Assembly (NCBI RefSeq): GCF_000344685.1
Contig: NW_006920416.1
Span: 221,116-285,115, forward strand
DNA from: Gloeophyllum trabeum ATCC 11539
Lineage: Eukaryota > Basidiomycota > Agaricomycetes > Gloeophyllales > Gloeophyllaceae
DNA: 64,000 nt
Direction of reading: 5' to 3'
Part shown: in pieces, positions 1-13,417 of the stretch
Numbering within the stretch: position 1 is the stretch's first letter
Layout: each line of letters begins with the position of its first letter
Translations under genes and position numbers: made by a program
Notes under the pieces: model-generated
The model's database searches: none
What the model saw: only the letters and a program-made list of their open reading frames with translations
What the model was told of the DNA's origin: nothing

Positions 1-117
1 GCGGGACACCTGAGCCTCGTCTCCTTCAAAGGTCCCATCCCAGTAGCCCGCAAGGGTGCAAAGCCGAGGTACGCCTGCGCAGCCGTTCTTGGGGCAGCGC
101 ATCTCTCATAGCCAGTA
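1..117 (-). CDS. Possible 3' or internal exon of an unrecognised gene, cut by the window edge
   Basis: Reading leftwards on the minus strand from about position 117, one frame stays open to the window edge. It gives a cysteine-containing start (MRCPKNGC) and then a segment containing LAGYWDGTFEGDEAQ. An AG that could serve as a splice acceptor lies just before it. The composition looks like coding sequence, but the piece is only about 39 codons long and I recognise no family. It could equally be a chance open frame. No upstream exon could be linked to it. Confidence 0.25.
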
Positions 118-1502
118 TTCCCGTCATCTTCCTACCGCTCGTCCAGATTATGACCTACATACACGTGCACCTGACATGATTATCTCCAGGTTTCGGCCAA
201 CGTGCCCCCGTCCTCCGGCTGGTGCACGAATTCGCCGGCGCCTGTTGAGGACTCGCGGCTCGAGGACTGACCCCACGCAGGAGACGCCGCTGACTATGCT
301 AGCTACATCCCCTCTTCCGCCAAGCCCAACCGGTATCTCGTATACGAGTCTCATTCAACGACGGCTTCGTAAACAGTATACGTACGTTGGGTGCGATTTC
401 GATTGCAGTCATCTATCTCTTCCGGACATGGATCCATCGTATATATCGGATATTCGGTATGCACTGTGGCTCATGTCCAGAAGAGAGAGGAGGAGGCGAT
501 GAGGTCTCTAGCATGCACAGAGGTGTCATCGCGGTAGCCCACGGCGCCGGGGCTGCTTTCATACCTCGCACCAAACTCCAGGTCCGCCTCGCTGTCTCTC
601 CTGAATGTACCAAAACACATAAACACAGCAGGATTGTATTCGTACGCCACGGAACAGGCGCACAAGACCTACAGCAAAGCGCTCGGACACGGAACAAGTC
701 AGCACTCGGGACGTTGTTCAGATGCGTCTGTCACACTCACTCGCGAGTCGTGACGTCGCTGTACGCGTGGTCAGTCAGTCGAGGTCAGGGCCTCGTTCTA
801 GTGGGAGCATAAGCTCATGATATTGCGTTTCGTTCTCGACTCCACCGGTGGGACGGAACCCTAGAGAGTCTGGAGAAGGATGCGGAACGACCATGTTCAT
901 CCATCCCGCTCCTGGGCGCAGGCGACGACGAACGCCGTCGTACTGTCCCGCTCTACTAGAACTAATTCTCCTTGTATAGGTATACTGTGTATGAATGCTT
1001 GTCAGATTTCGATAGCTTTCGGTATAAACTGTGTCCAATCCCGTCAAGGGTGGGTGCATGAAAATGCGCAAGTTGCACGATCCTTGCTGTGACGCAGCGA
1101 GACCGTTGCAAGACAGCACCCCTGCTCTACATGTACTCCAAGCACGGGCTTCATTCTAGCTCTGACATACTTGTACAGCTGCCCAGCCCTAGGCCAACCA
1201 ACCCGTATATCAACTGAGCATTGCGAGTCTGGAAAGCAATGAAGTAAATTGGGTCGATGATGTCTGTATTGCCGATACAAAAATCCATGGTACACACTCC
1301 CCGCGGGGAACCCTAATCCTACGCCAGATCCAACCGTATTAAGCATTACATCAATATCCAAAGACTACAAGAATGTCCCCTCAGTAGCATCAAGTACTTG
1401 CCTACCACTCCTACATGTACAGCGCTGCACAGAAATCACTCGATAGAGTCTTACCCAAGACTAGCATTCCGATACCACCTTCCCTTCGGAGCCCAGACAC
1501 AT
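118..1502. other. Intergenic stretch, no gene recognised
   Basis: About 1.4 kb lies between the edge fragment and the 3' end of the MAP kinase gene. Open frames up to about 140 codons occur on both strands, but none has family motifs, plausible introns or a signal peptide. I see no long repeats. Confidence 0.5.
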
Positions 1503-3387
<1,885 letters not shown>

Positions 3388-3447
3388 CGCGCTGGCTATG
3401 TCGGCAGGAGAGCGCGCTGGATGGTGAAGAATGGAGGGATGCTGCAG

Positions 3448-3713
3448 CTATCGACCGCCCATAATTATATCGGCTAGATGTGCATCGATGGTTCCCACGC
3501 CTGCGAGCACAGCGCGGACACTGCCACCATCTTTGATCTCCAGAGCCACGCGAGATGAGCCGTTGATCTTGCCTTGTTTTACGCGAGGCCACAAAATGCC
3601 ACAAATCCTGCAGCTCTGTGGACGACTGCACGTCGAACGCAATCCAAGTCTCAAGCGACTTTACTGGTCGAGGGTGCTCTATGGCGTGTCCCTGCACTTT
3701 CCTGAGAATCATC
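3448..3713 (-). other. Coding-like fragment upstream of MPK1, possibly a small frameshifted or spliced gene
   Basis: Two overlapping minus-strand frames look coding. The first begins MILRKVQGHAIEHPRP and runs to LQDLWHFVAS. The second contains KINGSSRVALEIKDGG and ends ADIIMGGR before a TAG at 3448-3450. They would join only by a frame change near 3590, where no convincing intron is visible. A further open piece (SAISEDLRAFSQSVS) lies at about 4040-4140. This could be a small three-exon gene, a decayed gene, or upstream open frames in the MPK1 leader, since MPK1 starts only 61 bp further on. I do not recognise the family. Confidence 0.25.
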
Positions 3714-4551
3714 TGGCCGGAGGTAGCCTAAGGGCGGTGCGCAGCATCAAAGGATGAAACAGAACATTCAAAACCGAGTATCGACGCACCTTGGCTCTTA
3801 GGAGCGACGATCAGGAGTTGAGTTGAGTTTCATCGTTTAGGCCGCGGCTTCCTAGGAGGCTAGGGCAAGCAAAACCCTTCCAAGGACTGTTCGTCTCCAG
3901 CTGGAGCTAATAAAATCCCGAATCGGGGTCGCAATTACATGCTGTACGCGGCTCCAACCAAGGGTGTTGAAGCCCTAATGTGACTCGAGTCTCGCGAGTG
4001 CAGTGAAATCGATCCCGACTCACGAGAACATCAACCTGAAACTTGCGCGAATAAATGGGCATGGTGTCCAACATGAGCTGCGGTAACAAGGAGACACTCT
4101 GACTGAAAGCCCGAAGGTCCTCACTAATAGCCGAGAGCACTTAGACAAGTCAGACTACGGTCTGTAGTATATCGGCAAGCGCGTAATGGGGAAGGAGGAG
4201 CAAGCGGTAAAGAGAGAATAGGCCATTCGAGCAAGCGACGCGCTCTTATAAGACCAGCAACATGACCCTTTCACCCAACCTTCACCTTAATGACGCGATG
4301 CGTGCGATCTTCAGCCACATATCCGCATAAGGCTTGCCCACTCCTATATATGGCAACCGTATGTAGTCCGACCTTCCAAATGCCCCAGGTATTTACCGCG
4401 TCGATGAAGTCGACTCTCTTTACATTGCACAAACTTCACATCATCAACCCAAACTACTTCAAAGACTCCCAGTACTAATAGTCAAGACATTCCAAGAAAT
4501 AATAATATCACTACACCCGTTCGTTACAAGCAGCATTTTTGTGGCAATAAA
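3714..4551. other. Intergenic stretch between the MPK1 upstream region and the TRP1 3' end
   Basis: About 840 bp. Apart from the short coding-like piece at 4040-4140 (minus) described with the previous feature, nothing is recognisable. The part next to TRP1 (4440-4540) is AT-rich, as expected for a 3' flank. Confidence 0.5.
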
Positions 4552-7037
4552 TTACGCCAGGCCTTTCGCAGCCTTGATAAAAGCTCGCACCTTCTCCAAA
4601 TCTTTTCCGGTCCCATCCTCCCTCTCTACTCCCCCGCTCACATCCACAGCCCACGGACGCACCTTCTCCACCGCCTCCCTTACATTCTCCGGCGTCAGCC
4701 CACCAGCCAGAATAATCGGCATCGGGAAATGCGGCGGCTTCACTGATGGCGGAGGAGCGCCTACGGGTGCCGTCCCGTTCGTCGTCGCAGCGCCCTGCGG
4801 CGTCGTCTCCCCATCCGCCAGAGCCTCCTTGTCAGCAGGCACCGCCGTCGGCGGCACCTCAATCTCCCCACTCTCCACCACCTCCCTCGCGTACTCCCAG
4901 TCCACCACCTTTCCGCTCCCCCCGCTGAGCCCGTCGCTCCGCATCGAGTCGAGGAGCACGAACTGGTGCAGACCCGGCTTCTTCATCTCCGTGTCCTCCC
5001 CCGCCCCCGAGCCGACGTGCGCCACGCGTATGACGGGCACGGGGATGAACTTGGCGAACTCGGCGGGTTCCGAGCCGTGCAGCTGCACCAGGTCCAGCTG
5101 CGCCGCAGACACAGAACCAAGAACGAACTCGAGCGGTTGGTTTTGGAACACGCCGACGAGCAGCGGGCGGGGCTGCGCCGCTGTGCTCCGCGCGTGCTGC
5201 GTGAACCACGGGAGCCGCCCCTGCGTGGACGGTGCCGTAACCTGGGACGGCGCAGCGCGCGCCGACCGCACAGCGGCCGATATCTCCCTGGCAGAGTCGA
5301 GCGAAACCCGCCGCTTGCTCGAGGGCACGAACATCAGCCCAAGCATATCCGCGCCGGCCTCCGCCGCAGCACGCGCCTCCTCCACGCTCCGCACCCCGCA
5401 TATCTTCACCAACGGCGGCGTCACCGCATCTTCCGTCTTCGCAAACAACGGCGCCCCCACCAGCTCCTTGATCGTCGCGCCCGGATCCGCCGCCTTCATC
5501 AAGGCCTCGCCGACAAGCACCGCGTCGACGCTCTCGTTCTGGTACCTCTCCACCTCCTGCCGGCTACTAATCCCACTTAATGCACAAAGCACGACCTCCT
5601 CCCCCGTCCGCTGCTTCCCGTTCCACTCGCGCACGATACTCGCCAGCCGTGTCGTCGTCTCCATGTCCACCTTGAAGTCGTGCAGGTTGCGGTTGTTCAC
5701 GCCGATCACCTTCGCGCCCAGCTGCAGCGCCGCGCGCATCTCCTTCTCGTTGTTCACCTCCACGAGCGGGTGCATGCCCAGTGTCAACGCGTACTCGTAC
5801 AGGGCCTTGAGCCGGCTCTCGGTGAGCATCGCGACAATCAGGAGGACGCTGTCCGCACCCCACACGCGTGCCTCGAGGACCTGGTACTCGTCGAGGATAA
5901 AGTCCTTCCGGAGGATGGCAGGACGGTCGGGGAGCGCGTCGACCGCGGCGCGCGCGAGCCGCAGGTCGGTCAGGGTACCAGAGAAGTGGTGGAGCTCCGT
6001 AAGGACGGAGATGACGCGCACGTGAGAGGACGCCAACGCGTAGGAAAGCGCGAGGGCAGACGTGCTCGGCGCGGAAGTCGTCAGGCGGCCCTTCGACGGC
6101 GATGCGCGCTTGATCTCCGCGAGGACCGAGATCGCCGGCGACCTCTTAAGTGCGGCGAGAAAGGAAGTGAGCGGCGGGGCGAACGGCAAGAGCGCGCGCA
6201 GCTCTTCGGGCGTGCTCCCCGGCGCGGCCTTGGCAGCTTGCACGTCCTTTAGCCGCTGCGTGTAGATCTTGTCCAGGATGGAGGGCAGTTTCGGGTTGGC
6301 GCTGAGGTCAAGCGGCGGAAGGGTGGGGTCCAGGACGAGCGAGTCGGGGTTGTCGGCCCACTTACCGCCTTTGAGCGCGAGGAAGTTGAGTAATAGGGGA
6401 TCGCCCTGCTCCGATAGGCACGACTCGGGGTGGTACTGCACGGACTCGAGGGTGTAGGTACGATGACGGACGCCCATGATGACGGCGGGCGGCCCGGGGG
6501 AGAAGGCGGTGACTTGCAGGGTGTGAGGGAGGTTAGATGCAGAGGCGGCAAGCGAGTGGTATCGGGTGGAGAGGAAGTTTTGGGGGAGGCCTTTGAACAT
6601 ACCGCGGCCGTCGTGGCGGATGGGAGAGACCTTGCCGTGCATGATTTCACCTGCGTAGCTAGTTTATAGATGAGGAAAAATACATCCAGGTAGCAAGGCT
6701 GCACGTACCTTATTTGACCGCCAAAGACGTCGACTAGGCATTCCAAGCCCATGCATACACCGAGCACAGGAATCTTGCCCGTAAAGAACTTGATCGCATC
6801 GCGCGAGATGCCCGAATCTGTCCGCGGGTGGCCAGGACCGGGGGAGATGATGAGGTGCTTAATGTCCAAGAGAGGGAGGGCGGACGTCGGGATGGCGTCG
6901 TTCCGGATGACTGTCACGTCGGCGCCGAGCAGGGAAAGCGACTGGTAGAGATTGTAGGTAAACGAGTCAAAGTTGTCGATCATAAGCACATCGATAGGCT
7001 TCTGCAAGGCCGGGGGAAGAGACGAGATGGAAGCCAT
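4552..7037 (-). CDS. TRP1: Trifunctional tryptophan biosynthesis protein (GATase / indole-3-glycerol-phosphate synthase / PRA isomerase)
   Basis: One polypeptide carries three tryptophan-pathway activities: the glutamine amidotransferase subunit of anthranilate synthase, indole-3-glycerol-phosphate synthase and phosphoribosylanthranilate isomerase. Exon 1 is 7037-6709 and exon 2 is 6658-4552. The 50 bp intron (GTACGT...CTAG) restores GGQISYAGEIMHGK, and the total is 811 codons plus stop, a typical fungal length. The GATase domain (about 15-240) shows MIDNFDSFTYNL, SPGPGHP and the nucleophile motif GVCMGLE. The IGPS domain (about 265-530) shows LAEIKRASPSKG, RKDFI and a GVNNRNL motif. The PRAI domain (about 545-811) begins VKICGVRS and ends with DVSGGVERE. 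The domain order is that of fungal TRP1/TrpC. All key motifs are present, so the gene looks functional. It would pair with a separately encoded anthranilate synthase component I that is not in this window. Confidence 0.97.
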
Positions 7038-8032
7038 GTTGCTGTAGACCGGATGCTACGACGTGGACAAGCTATAAAGGGGGCCCGGGTAATTGACTGG
7101 AACCGGAAGCAAAGGCAAGTACAGCCCAAGCAGCCTTGCGCAGATGCGAGCAGTACGGGCACTTGATCAACAGTTCCAAGTCCCTGCAGACACCGTCGGC
7201 AAAGATCAGGACGCAGAGCGGATTCGAAAGTGTTCGGCGCTTACCGAGATGAGTCGAGCGCCTACGTGCGTCAGCGGCATTACTCATCGTCTCGATCATG
7301 TCTCTGTACGTCGTTGTCTTTTCGCGCGTCCAAAATATTTCCTGAGGAACTGTCAGGCGGGTAGCACTACAGCGTGGCCAAAGCGTTGAAGTTATGTAAA
7401 TTTGATGGGAAGGAAGTGCAAGGACGGTGCTTCGACGTTGCGGGAGGTGGGGGTGCGAAGGAAGGATGAGTCGGGGGGTTTTGCTACGGGGCCTCGGTAT
7501 ATATACCCTCCTGCGTGATATGCGTGAAGGTGAGAAGGTCTTTCTGTCCACGTCATCCTTCATGACTCTGAGTTGTCGATGGCCAGACAGGACGATCTGG
7601 TCACGACTCACGACATAAATGTTACCTCTTTTGGAAGTGCCCTTACCCAGTATGGTCAGGCTTCTCTGCCACAGTTCACTAAGCCGATGTACAGTGTAAA
7701 CCGTGTGGCAGAGGCTGCATAACGCTCCTCCTCTCTCCAGAAGATAAAGAGGTAGGACCTGTTCACTGCCATCAGCCGGCAAATGTTTCGCCGGTGAAAG
7801 CCCGCACACAAATAGTCGTGTCGAATGCGCGTACGGCCAGGCATTCACGTGTGTGAGCGAGACAACGCTCATGCTTTGACATACACACCTGTCCAAATCA
7901 GCACTGGATGGTCCAAAAACGAGACTAGCGATACAAAGTTTTTCCTTTTCTGTTACATTGTCAATCCATACCGTACACCTCATATACACTCTTCTCCTTC
8001 CGCTTATTGCGCGAGGGTGATCCCGCCAAGCC
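7038..8032. other. Spacer between TRP1 start and DUG1 stop; presumed TRP1 promoter
   Basis: About 1 kb without a recognisable gene. It must contain the TRP1 promoter and 5' leader (minus strand). A TATATATA stretch lies at about 7498-7505. A long minus-strand open frame crosses the whole spacer, but its protein-like part is only the DUG1 C-terminal exon reading on through an intron. Confidence 0.5.
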
Positions 8033-9918
8033 TCATTTCGCGATGGCCGCAGCCTCGTACAGATACGTGCCCAGAAGCTTGCTCTATGGAGAACACACAG
8101 AATCAGTCTCTGCGCAGGATCGTGAGGAACCAAGCGGACGCACCCCTTCAATAAAGTTACTCCTATCCAGCTTCTCGTTCGTAGAGCTAAGAGAGCGCGT
8201 AAATCAGGGAACCCGTGACAGACGAACTGGGGGACATACTGAGCACCATCATCTCCCCTCCCCATCGGCAGGAGCAGCACGTTCACACCCAGACTCTCCG
8301 CAAAGGTGAGCGTCACGGGGATCGACCCGCCCTCGCGCGTCAAGTCCGGCTGCTTCTTGTACACGGCCTACGCAACCCCAGTTAGTCTCACACCGCCCGA
8401 GTCCGTACCTACGTACCTGGGTAGCCTTGATCGCAGCCTCGTAGTTCCAATGCTTAAAGTCCGCGACCCACGGCTTCCCGTCGTGCAGACACTCGACCTC
8501 GAGCTTGTTCTTGCTGTTCAGCTTCGCAAACTCGGACTCGAGGTACTTGTGCACCAGCGGGTTGACCTTCTCGGGCGTCTGCGGGGGAACGAGCCTGGTA
8601 TCCACCATCATTCAGTATGTAGTATTGAGACGAGGGTACTACGACCACGCACCGGATGCTGAACTTCCCAGAGACCTTCGCGGGAATAACCGTCTTTGCG
8701 CCGGCTCCGTAGAACGCGCCCTCGATGCCGTGCAGCGACAGCGAAGGGTTGCGCATCCGGCCCATCAACACCGTCGCCTTATCCTCCGAGATCGCGATCT
8801 TGCCCCCGACCGCGTCCTCCACGTCCGCAATCGAGTAATCCAGCGACGAATACAGCTTCCTGTACGCCAATCAGCGTGTGGGCGGCGAATCTCGAAACCG
8901 TCATCACGTACTTTTCCTCCTCGTCGGCAGGGGCAACCATCTCGTCCACGCCGGGGACGAGGATCTTCCCGTCGGGCGTGACGAGCTTGCTCATGAGCGC
9001 GATGAGGTCCGTCATGGGCTCGTGCACCGCGCGCCCGAACATGCCGGAGTGCAGGTCACGCGCGGGGCCCGACACGGTCACCTTGAAGTAGGTCAGCCCC
9101 CGCAGGCCGTACGTCAAGCACGGCGTGCGGTCGTTCAGCCAGTAATTGTCCGACTATGGACGTCGAACGGTTTCAGATGTGAGCCGGGGCGCGCGCAGCA
9201 CGACGACTTACGATGCACACGCAGTCCACACCGGCGAACCACCCCTCCTTGCCCTTCTGCGTCTCGCTCCTGATCAGGTCGTCGAGGCCCTCGCTCCCGC
9301 TCTCCTCCATCCCCTCGAAGCAGAACCGCAGATTCACTGGGAGTTCCAAGCCGAGCGCCTTGTGCGCCTCGAGAACATTCAACCAGCCGAGTATCGGGCC
9401 CTTGTCGTCCGTCGACCCGCGCCCGATGAGACGCCCCGTCTTCTGGTCGACGACCAGCTTGAACGGCTCCGTGTCCCACCCGTCGGACTTGTACGCCTGC
9501 CCCAGCATACCCATACCACAATAGTCAGAACGTGAAAGATACGAGATTGCTCGAGTACATACCGGCTGCACGTCAAAGTGCCCGTAAATCAGTATCGTCT
9601 TCTTCTTCGGATCGTCACCGATCCGCCCAAGGATGGCCGGGGGCAGCTGCAGCTCCTCCCCGTCCATAACATGCTTCCCCAAGTCGACCAGCTTCGTCGT
9701 CACGCCCAACGACTTGAGCTGGCCGTCGAGCCACTGCGCCATCTTCACGACATCCTGGCGATGGTTCGGCTCCCCGCTCACACTGCACAGGGTAAGCTCA
9801 GTGCGTCTCACAATACACAGGCACTTTACCTGGGGATGGCGACGGCGTCTGCGAGCCGCTGGATGAACTTGTCCGCGTTGGCGTCGACGAACTCGGTGAA
9901 CTTGGCGGGGGCGGGCAT
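8033..9918 (-). CDS. DUG1: Cys-Gly metallodipeptidase, M20 family (DUG1/CNDP type)
   Basis: A cytosolic zinc or manganese dipeptidase that cleaves Cys-Gly in the alternative glutathione-degradation pathway. The start at 9918 gives [14 protein letters not shown], and the first intron (GTAAAG...GCAG) restores [14 protein letters not shown]20 hallmarks appear in order: GHFDVQP (metal-ligand His and catalytic Asp), STDDKGP (bridging Asp), [10 protein letters not shown] (general-base Glu and ligand Glu), a dimerisation-domain RDLHSG, and GGSIPVTL. The C-terminus is assembled from small exons: GRGDDGA, then [15 protein letters not shown], then [16 protein letters not shown] with a TGA at 8033-8035. 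I estimate about 480 residues, normal for the family. Part of its second exon is duplicated as a relic at 13.0 kb. A broader carnosine-dipeptidase-like specificity cannot be excluded from sequence. Confidence 0.95.
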
Positions 9919-10290
9919 GCTGGTTATCGAAATGAGGCGATAGGCTCGGGTGCGCGATCGCGTCCAAGGCAAGATAATCCAAAAGCGGTATGTCTAGATC
10001 TTGCTTACCAGAAGCAAAACATACTACATTCGGAAATGCTGCTTCTTGTTATGGATGGGTTGGCAGTTGGAGGTGTTGCGCACGACCCCGGTTGCAGAAC
10101 AACGTTTAGATGTTGTCGATTCCTTACTCAAAGCCCCAATCAGGGATCAAGATAATAACATTCGAAGCACGTGCATAGTACAGTACAGACAGTCAAGAAC
10201 CCAATGTTGGAAAAGACCACCTAGAACTCCAAGCATAAGGGGGTACACATGTGGTCAAGGTACTCGAGTCAAACAGTAAGAATTCTCAAC

Positions 10291-12124
10291 TTAAGAGGTC
10301 GGGCAATTGGAGTCCAAGTACATCGTCGCGTCCCCGGGCCCGTTCTGCAGCGGGTTGCATCCGGGGAGCTTGCTCAACGTGCCGTTGACTTGCTCCTAAA
10401 CGAGGTAATATTATTAGTATACACGCACGCGCCCATCGGTAGAAATGGATACGAACATTCACGATGGGGGCAATCTTGCACGCATTAGCCGTGGAAGCGG
10501 AGTTGACGGTGAGGTAAGAGCAGGCCTCCGTCACTCCGGAACCGGTCTGGTCGTTCGGGTTATTGCACTGGTCGATGGCGTTCTGCAGAGCGGTAGTATC
10601 CCAGCTGCGAAAAGGTCAGAGCAAGTCACCAGTAATGTCTCGTCTTCGATCCACTGACCCGTTCTGGAAGTCCCCGTGCCAGGAGTAACCGGTAGGATCC
10701 CTGCAGTAACAATATCATAAATGGCTGCGCGGAGACAAGTGATCTCAAATATCACGTACCCAGTAGACCAGACAAACGGCCACTTCTGCGTGTTAGGATC
10801 CCAGCGGCTGGCAAACGAGTGAACATCCCAGGTGATCTCGTAGAACAGCTGCCGCATATCGACATCAGTCAATAACTCAATGATCGGATGCTGCGCGTAA
10901 AAACCTTCATCAAGCCAACAGGGTAACCAGAGGGGCATTCCCCGTTGTCAAGTTGGGTCAGATAAGCCACCTGGCATGGATGTGAATACATGGTGAATCA
11001 TGGACGCCAAGGTACTTACGTGCGACTGATCATCCTTGTACAGGTCCACGCCATTCCAGCAGGCAGGCACTGTGAGAGTCGTCACCCGGCTATACTCAGT
11101 AATAAATAAATCAACGTACTGTGGAGCCTCGCCTACCGACGAGCAACAGCGATCAACGAAAAGAGGATGAGCTGAGCTGTTGAACGGCGTACATTAAATC
11201 CGGATTCACAGTCCGTCCACGGGAAACCAGTGCCGTTCGTGTTGTCGTAACCTGAAGGTTAGATGCTGAGACTAAACTCCCGAGAGCATCGGTGCCTGTG
11301 ATACTTACCCTCAGCAGAGCCATAACGCAGGCAAGCCCACTGGATAGCGCGTTCACCAAGCTCGCCTATCGACGCCTGATCAGCAGGAGAGGTTGCTACC
11401 GAATCTTATCAACCGACCTTGGCTTCCCTCACCGACAGGGTACTTCTTGCTCCTGCGCGCCGGGTTGCCCGTTATCATCCGTAAGCCGGGCGGGAACGCT
11501 TTCAGGCCTGGGCCACCGTTGGCCTATGAGGATGGATGATTAGCTTGGTTCACGCTTACCCAAGGGAAAACCTGGCAACTTACAACGTCGTCATTTCCAC
11601 GGTTCTGGTAATACACCAGCAGACCGCCGTCGCTGACAGCTTCGAATTGTCCGGTGGAGGGGTCCTGGAAGTACAGCTTGGGGTACCAGTAGTTCGACAG
11701 GTCTTGCGCGACCTCGCAACTGGTGCAGCTGGAAGCGCGCAGACTGTCGTAGCTGTAATTGGGGCCGAAGTCTATGACACAACCATCGTTGACTCAGCGC
11801 ATTGTCCAAAGGTCAACTATGGTAGGATACATACTCGAGGCACCCTCAACCTATTCATTGCAGGCTCAAGGTCAGTGACGCGCAGAAGATAACATCAGTT
11901 CTAACTCGCACCGTGTGGGCGTGGTTGGATGGAACTTGGCCAGGGTTGAGGATGGGGTCGACCCTTTGAGGGGAACAAGTTAGTGACAACGTAACAGCGC
12001 GTAGCCGTATAACTTCTCACCGTTCCTGCACGAGCGGGGACCCACATGCGACGCGGAACCATGCATTAGCAAACGTTGCGCTGCTCAAGGCAGCGAGCAA
12101 CGCGACAAAAGAGGGGCGCAACAT
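10291..12124 (-). CDS. Secreted DUF1996 protein, copy 1
   Basis: A DUF1996-family protein, common in fungal secretomes and of unknown biochemical function. The start at 12124 gives a signal peptide (MLRPSFVALLAALSS, cleavage probably near ATFANA). Mature-protein landmarks follow in order: ACGSPLVQER, DPILNPGQVPSNHAHT (the family hallmark), LRASSCTSCEVAQDLSNYW, GLRMITGNP, CLRYGSAEG, GFPWTDCESGFN, a D..SHVAYLTQLDNGECP segment, WDVHSFASRWDP, and STGDPTGYSWHGDFQNGWD. The C-terminal exon encodes NGTLSKLPGCNPLQNGPGD and ends DSNCPTS before a TAA (10291-10293). Conserved cysteines suggest disulfides. It has at least eight short introns. The paralogue lies directly upstream (13418-15261). I see no disabling mutation. 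Confidence 0.92.
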
Positions 12125-12213
12125 CTGGCTGGTAGAGGACAGGATTTACGAGCAAGGCTAAAATCCCGCAGTACAAGCCAGATGAAGACCAAGCACTTGC
12201 GACCATACTTGCA

Positions 12214-12219
12214 TTTATA
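12214..12219 (-). promoter_or_regulatory. TATA box of DUF1996 copy 1
   Basis: TATAAA on the minus strand, about 90 nt upstream of the start codon. The same motif in the same context (GAGTATAAAT) lies about 93 nt upstream of copy 2, so both duplicates kept it. Confidence 0.5.
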
Positions 12220-12703
12220 CTCGGAGGTTGACACTGCGAGCAACATCTCGCGGCGTCTCAACTAACAATAGCTCAGGTCGAACACGAACCCATGAGCGTC
12301 GCCAAGCCTGATTCACAAATCACCTAGAGTAAGTCAACACGCCTCTGATGAATTAACGTACTCTGCTACTTCTGGTGGAATGGCTAGGGTTCTCTGACTT
12401 GATGACCTTATGCTGCCTTAGTTCCCTGCCGGAGAATTTCCCAAGATGAGTGATTGCCTCCATCGTACACTCTAGGGACCGAGGATGGGCACGGACCAAC
12501 CGTTCCGAGTTGTGGAGGTGTAGAAGAATGATGAGTAGGGGGTAGGGAAAGGCCGAGGTCTCCTGGTCAAGCTGCACATGGCACAGCGGCGACGACGATC
12601 TCCTCCATGCTCTCGGGGACAATGTCAGTTGATTGATAGGTACCGCAGTCATCGTAGGATACCAACGTGCTTACCGCCACCACCATACAAGACCCTTGCG
12701 TGA

Positions 12704-13010
12704 GATATTCCCGTAGGAAGGGTCCTTTAGAGTTGCTTGGGTGCCAGGTTAAGTTGAAGGATACCCCATTGATACAATGCGCAGACTCCTATGAATGCAG
12801 GCTCGGACTATGGTAGATTATCTGTGTCGTCGTATAGACCATCCAGGCCAATCCAGACTGGACCAATCATGTGGAACTGTACTGACTGTACATACCGCGG
12901 GTGCTGTCGCGCTCCGTTAACGTCGGTACGGAAGCCATAACCTCCTTCAGGCCCTTGTCCTGGCCCTAAGAACGGGTCCGCGACGTGCTCTCCCGGATCG
13001 TGTAAGCAGT
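12704..13010. other. Unique spacer between the two duplication units
   Basis: About 300 bp between units A and B. No gene, repeat or clear element is seen. The last 40 bp may be diverged DUG1 exon sequence. Confidence 0.4.
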
Positions 13011-13074
13011 CCGTCGAACCACTGGGTCATCTTCACGCTATCCTGCGGGTGGTCAGGCTCCTCGCTTACAATAC
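13011..13074 (-). pseudogene. DUG1 exon 2 relic in unit B
   Basis: On the minus strand this translates to VSEEPDHPQDSVKMTQWFDG, against [20 protein letters not shown] in intact DUG1 at 9723-9788. Fourteen of twenty residues match. It is followed directly by sequence homologous to the DUG1 5' flank, so exon 1, the start codon and intron 1 (about 210 bp, equivalent to 9785-9998) have been deleted. The rest of DUG1 is absent. It marks the left end of the duplicated segment. Confidence 0.85.
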
Positions 13075-13417
13075 TTCCTAGAACTTGCTTTCCGGAATCC
13101 GCCACGAGAACATACTGCATTCGGAAGTCCGCTTTCCCGTTATGGACGAGATATACGCTGATACATAGTTCCTGTCGGACGATGCCCGGAGAGGAAACTC
13201 AAACGGTGTTACTTACGCCAATCAGTTACTTATAACGCCGAGAAGGGGAACAAGAGTGAAACGCGAGGCTCATAAACGTATCCATTCCGAGCGCACATGC
13301 AAAGTACAGTACTCACTTCGCCCACCAAGACCCCAGTAAATATAGCCTACGACTCCGATTAGAAAAGTAAACACGTCCTCTTCACTTCGTGTGAGCCTAA
13401 TTGTACTCGTTCTGCAA

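Larger units (their letters stand above)
9723..12703. repeat. Segmental duplication, unit A (DUG1 5' part plus DUF1996 gene 1)
   Basis: This unit matches unit B at 13011-15843 along its length. Matches include the start of DUG1 exon 2, the DUG1 upstream flank (catactacattcggaaatg against catactgcattcggaagtc), all DUF1996 exons and introns, the DUF1996 promoter, and a far flank ending gacccttgcgtgaga. Noncoding parts match too, so this is a DNA-level tandem duplication and not only a gene family. Confidence 0.9.

Noticed and set aside
4541..6025. 494-codon open frame on the plus strand
   Set aside because: It is the antisense shadow of the GC-rich TRP1 gene; its composition is Ser/Thr/Arg-rich without motifs, and TRP1 domains on the other strand are unambiguous.
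7072..7078. TATAAAG just upstream of TRP1
   Set aside because: The TATA orientation is on the plus strand, while TRP1 is on the minus strand, and no plus-strand gene starts there.
7072..8364. 430-codon minus-strand open frame spanning the TRP1-DUG1 spacer
   Set aside because: Only its first ~40 codons are protein-like and belong to a DUG1 exon; the remainder reads through DUG1 introns and the intergenic spacer.
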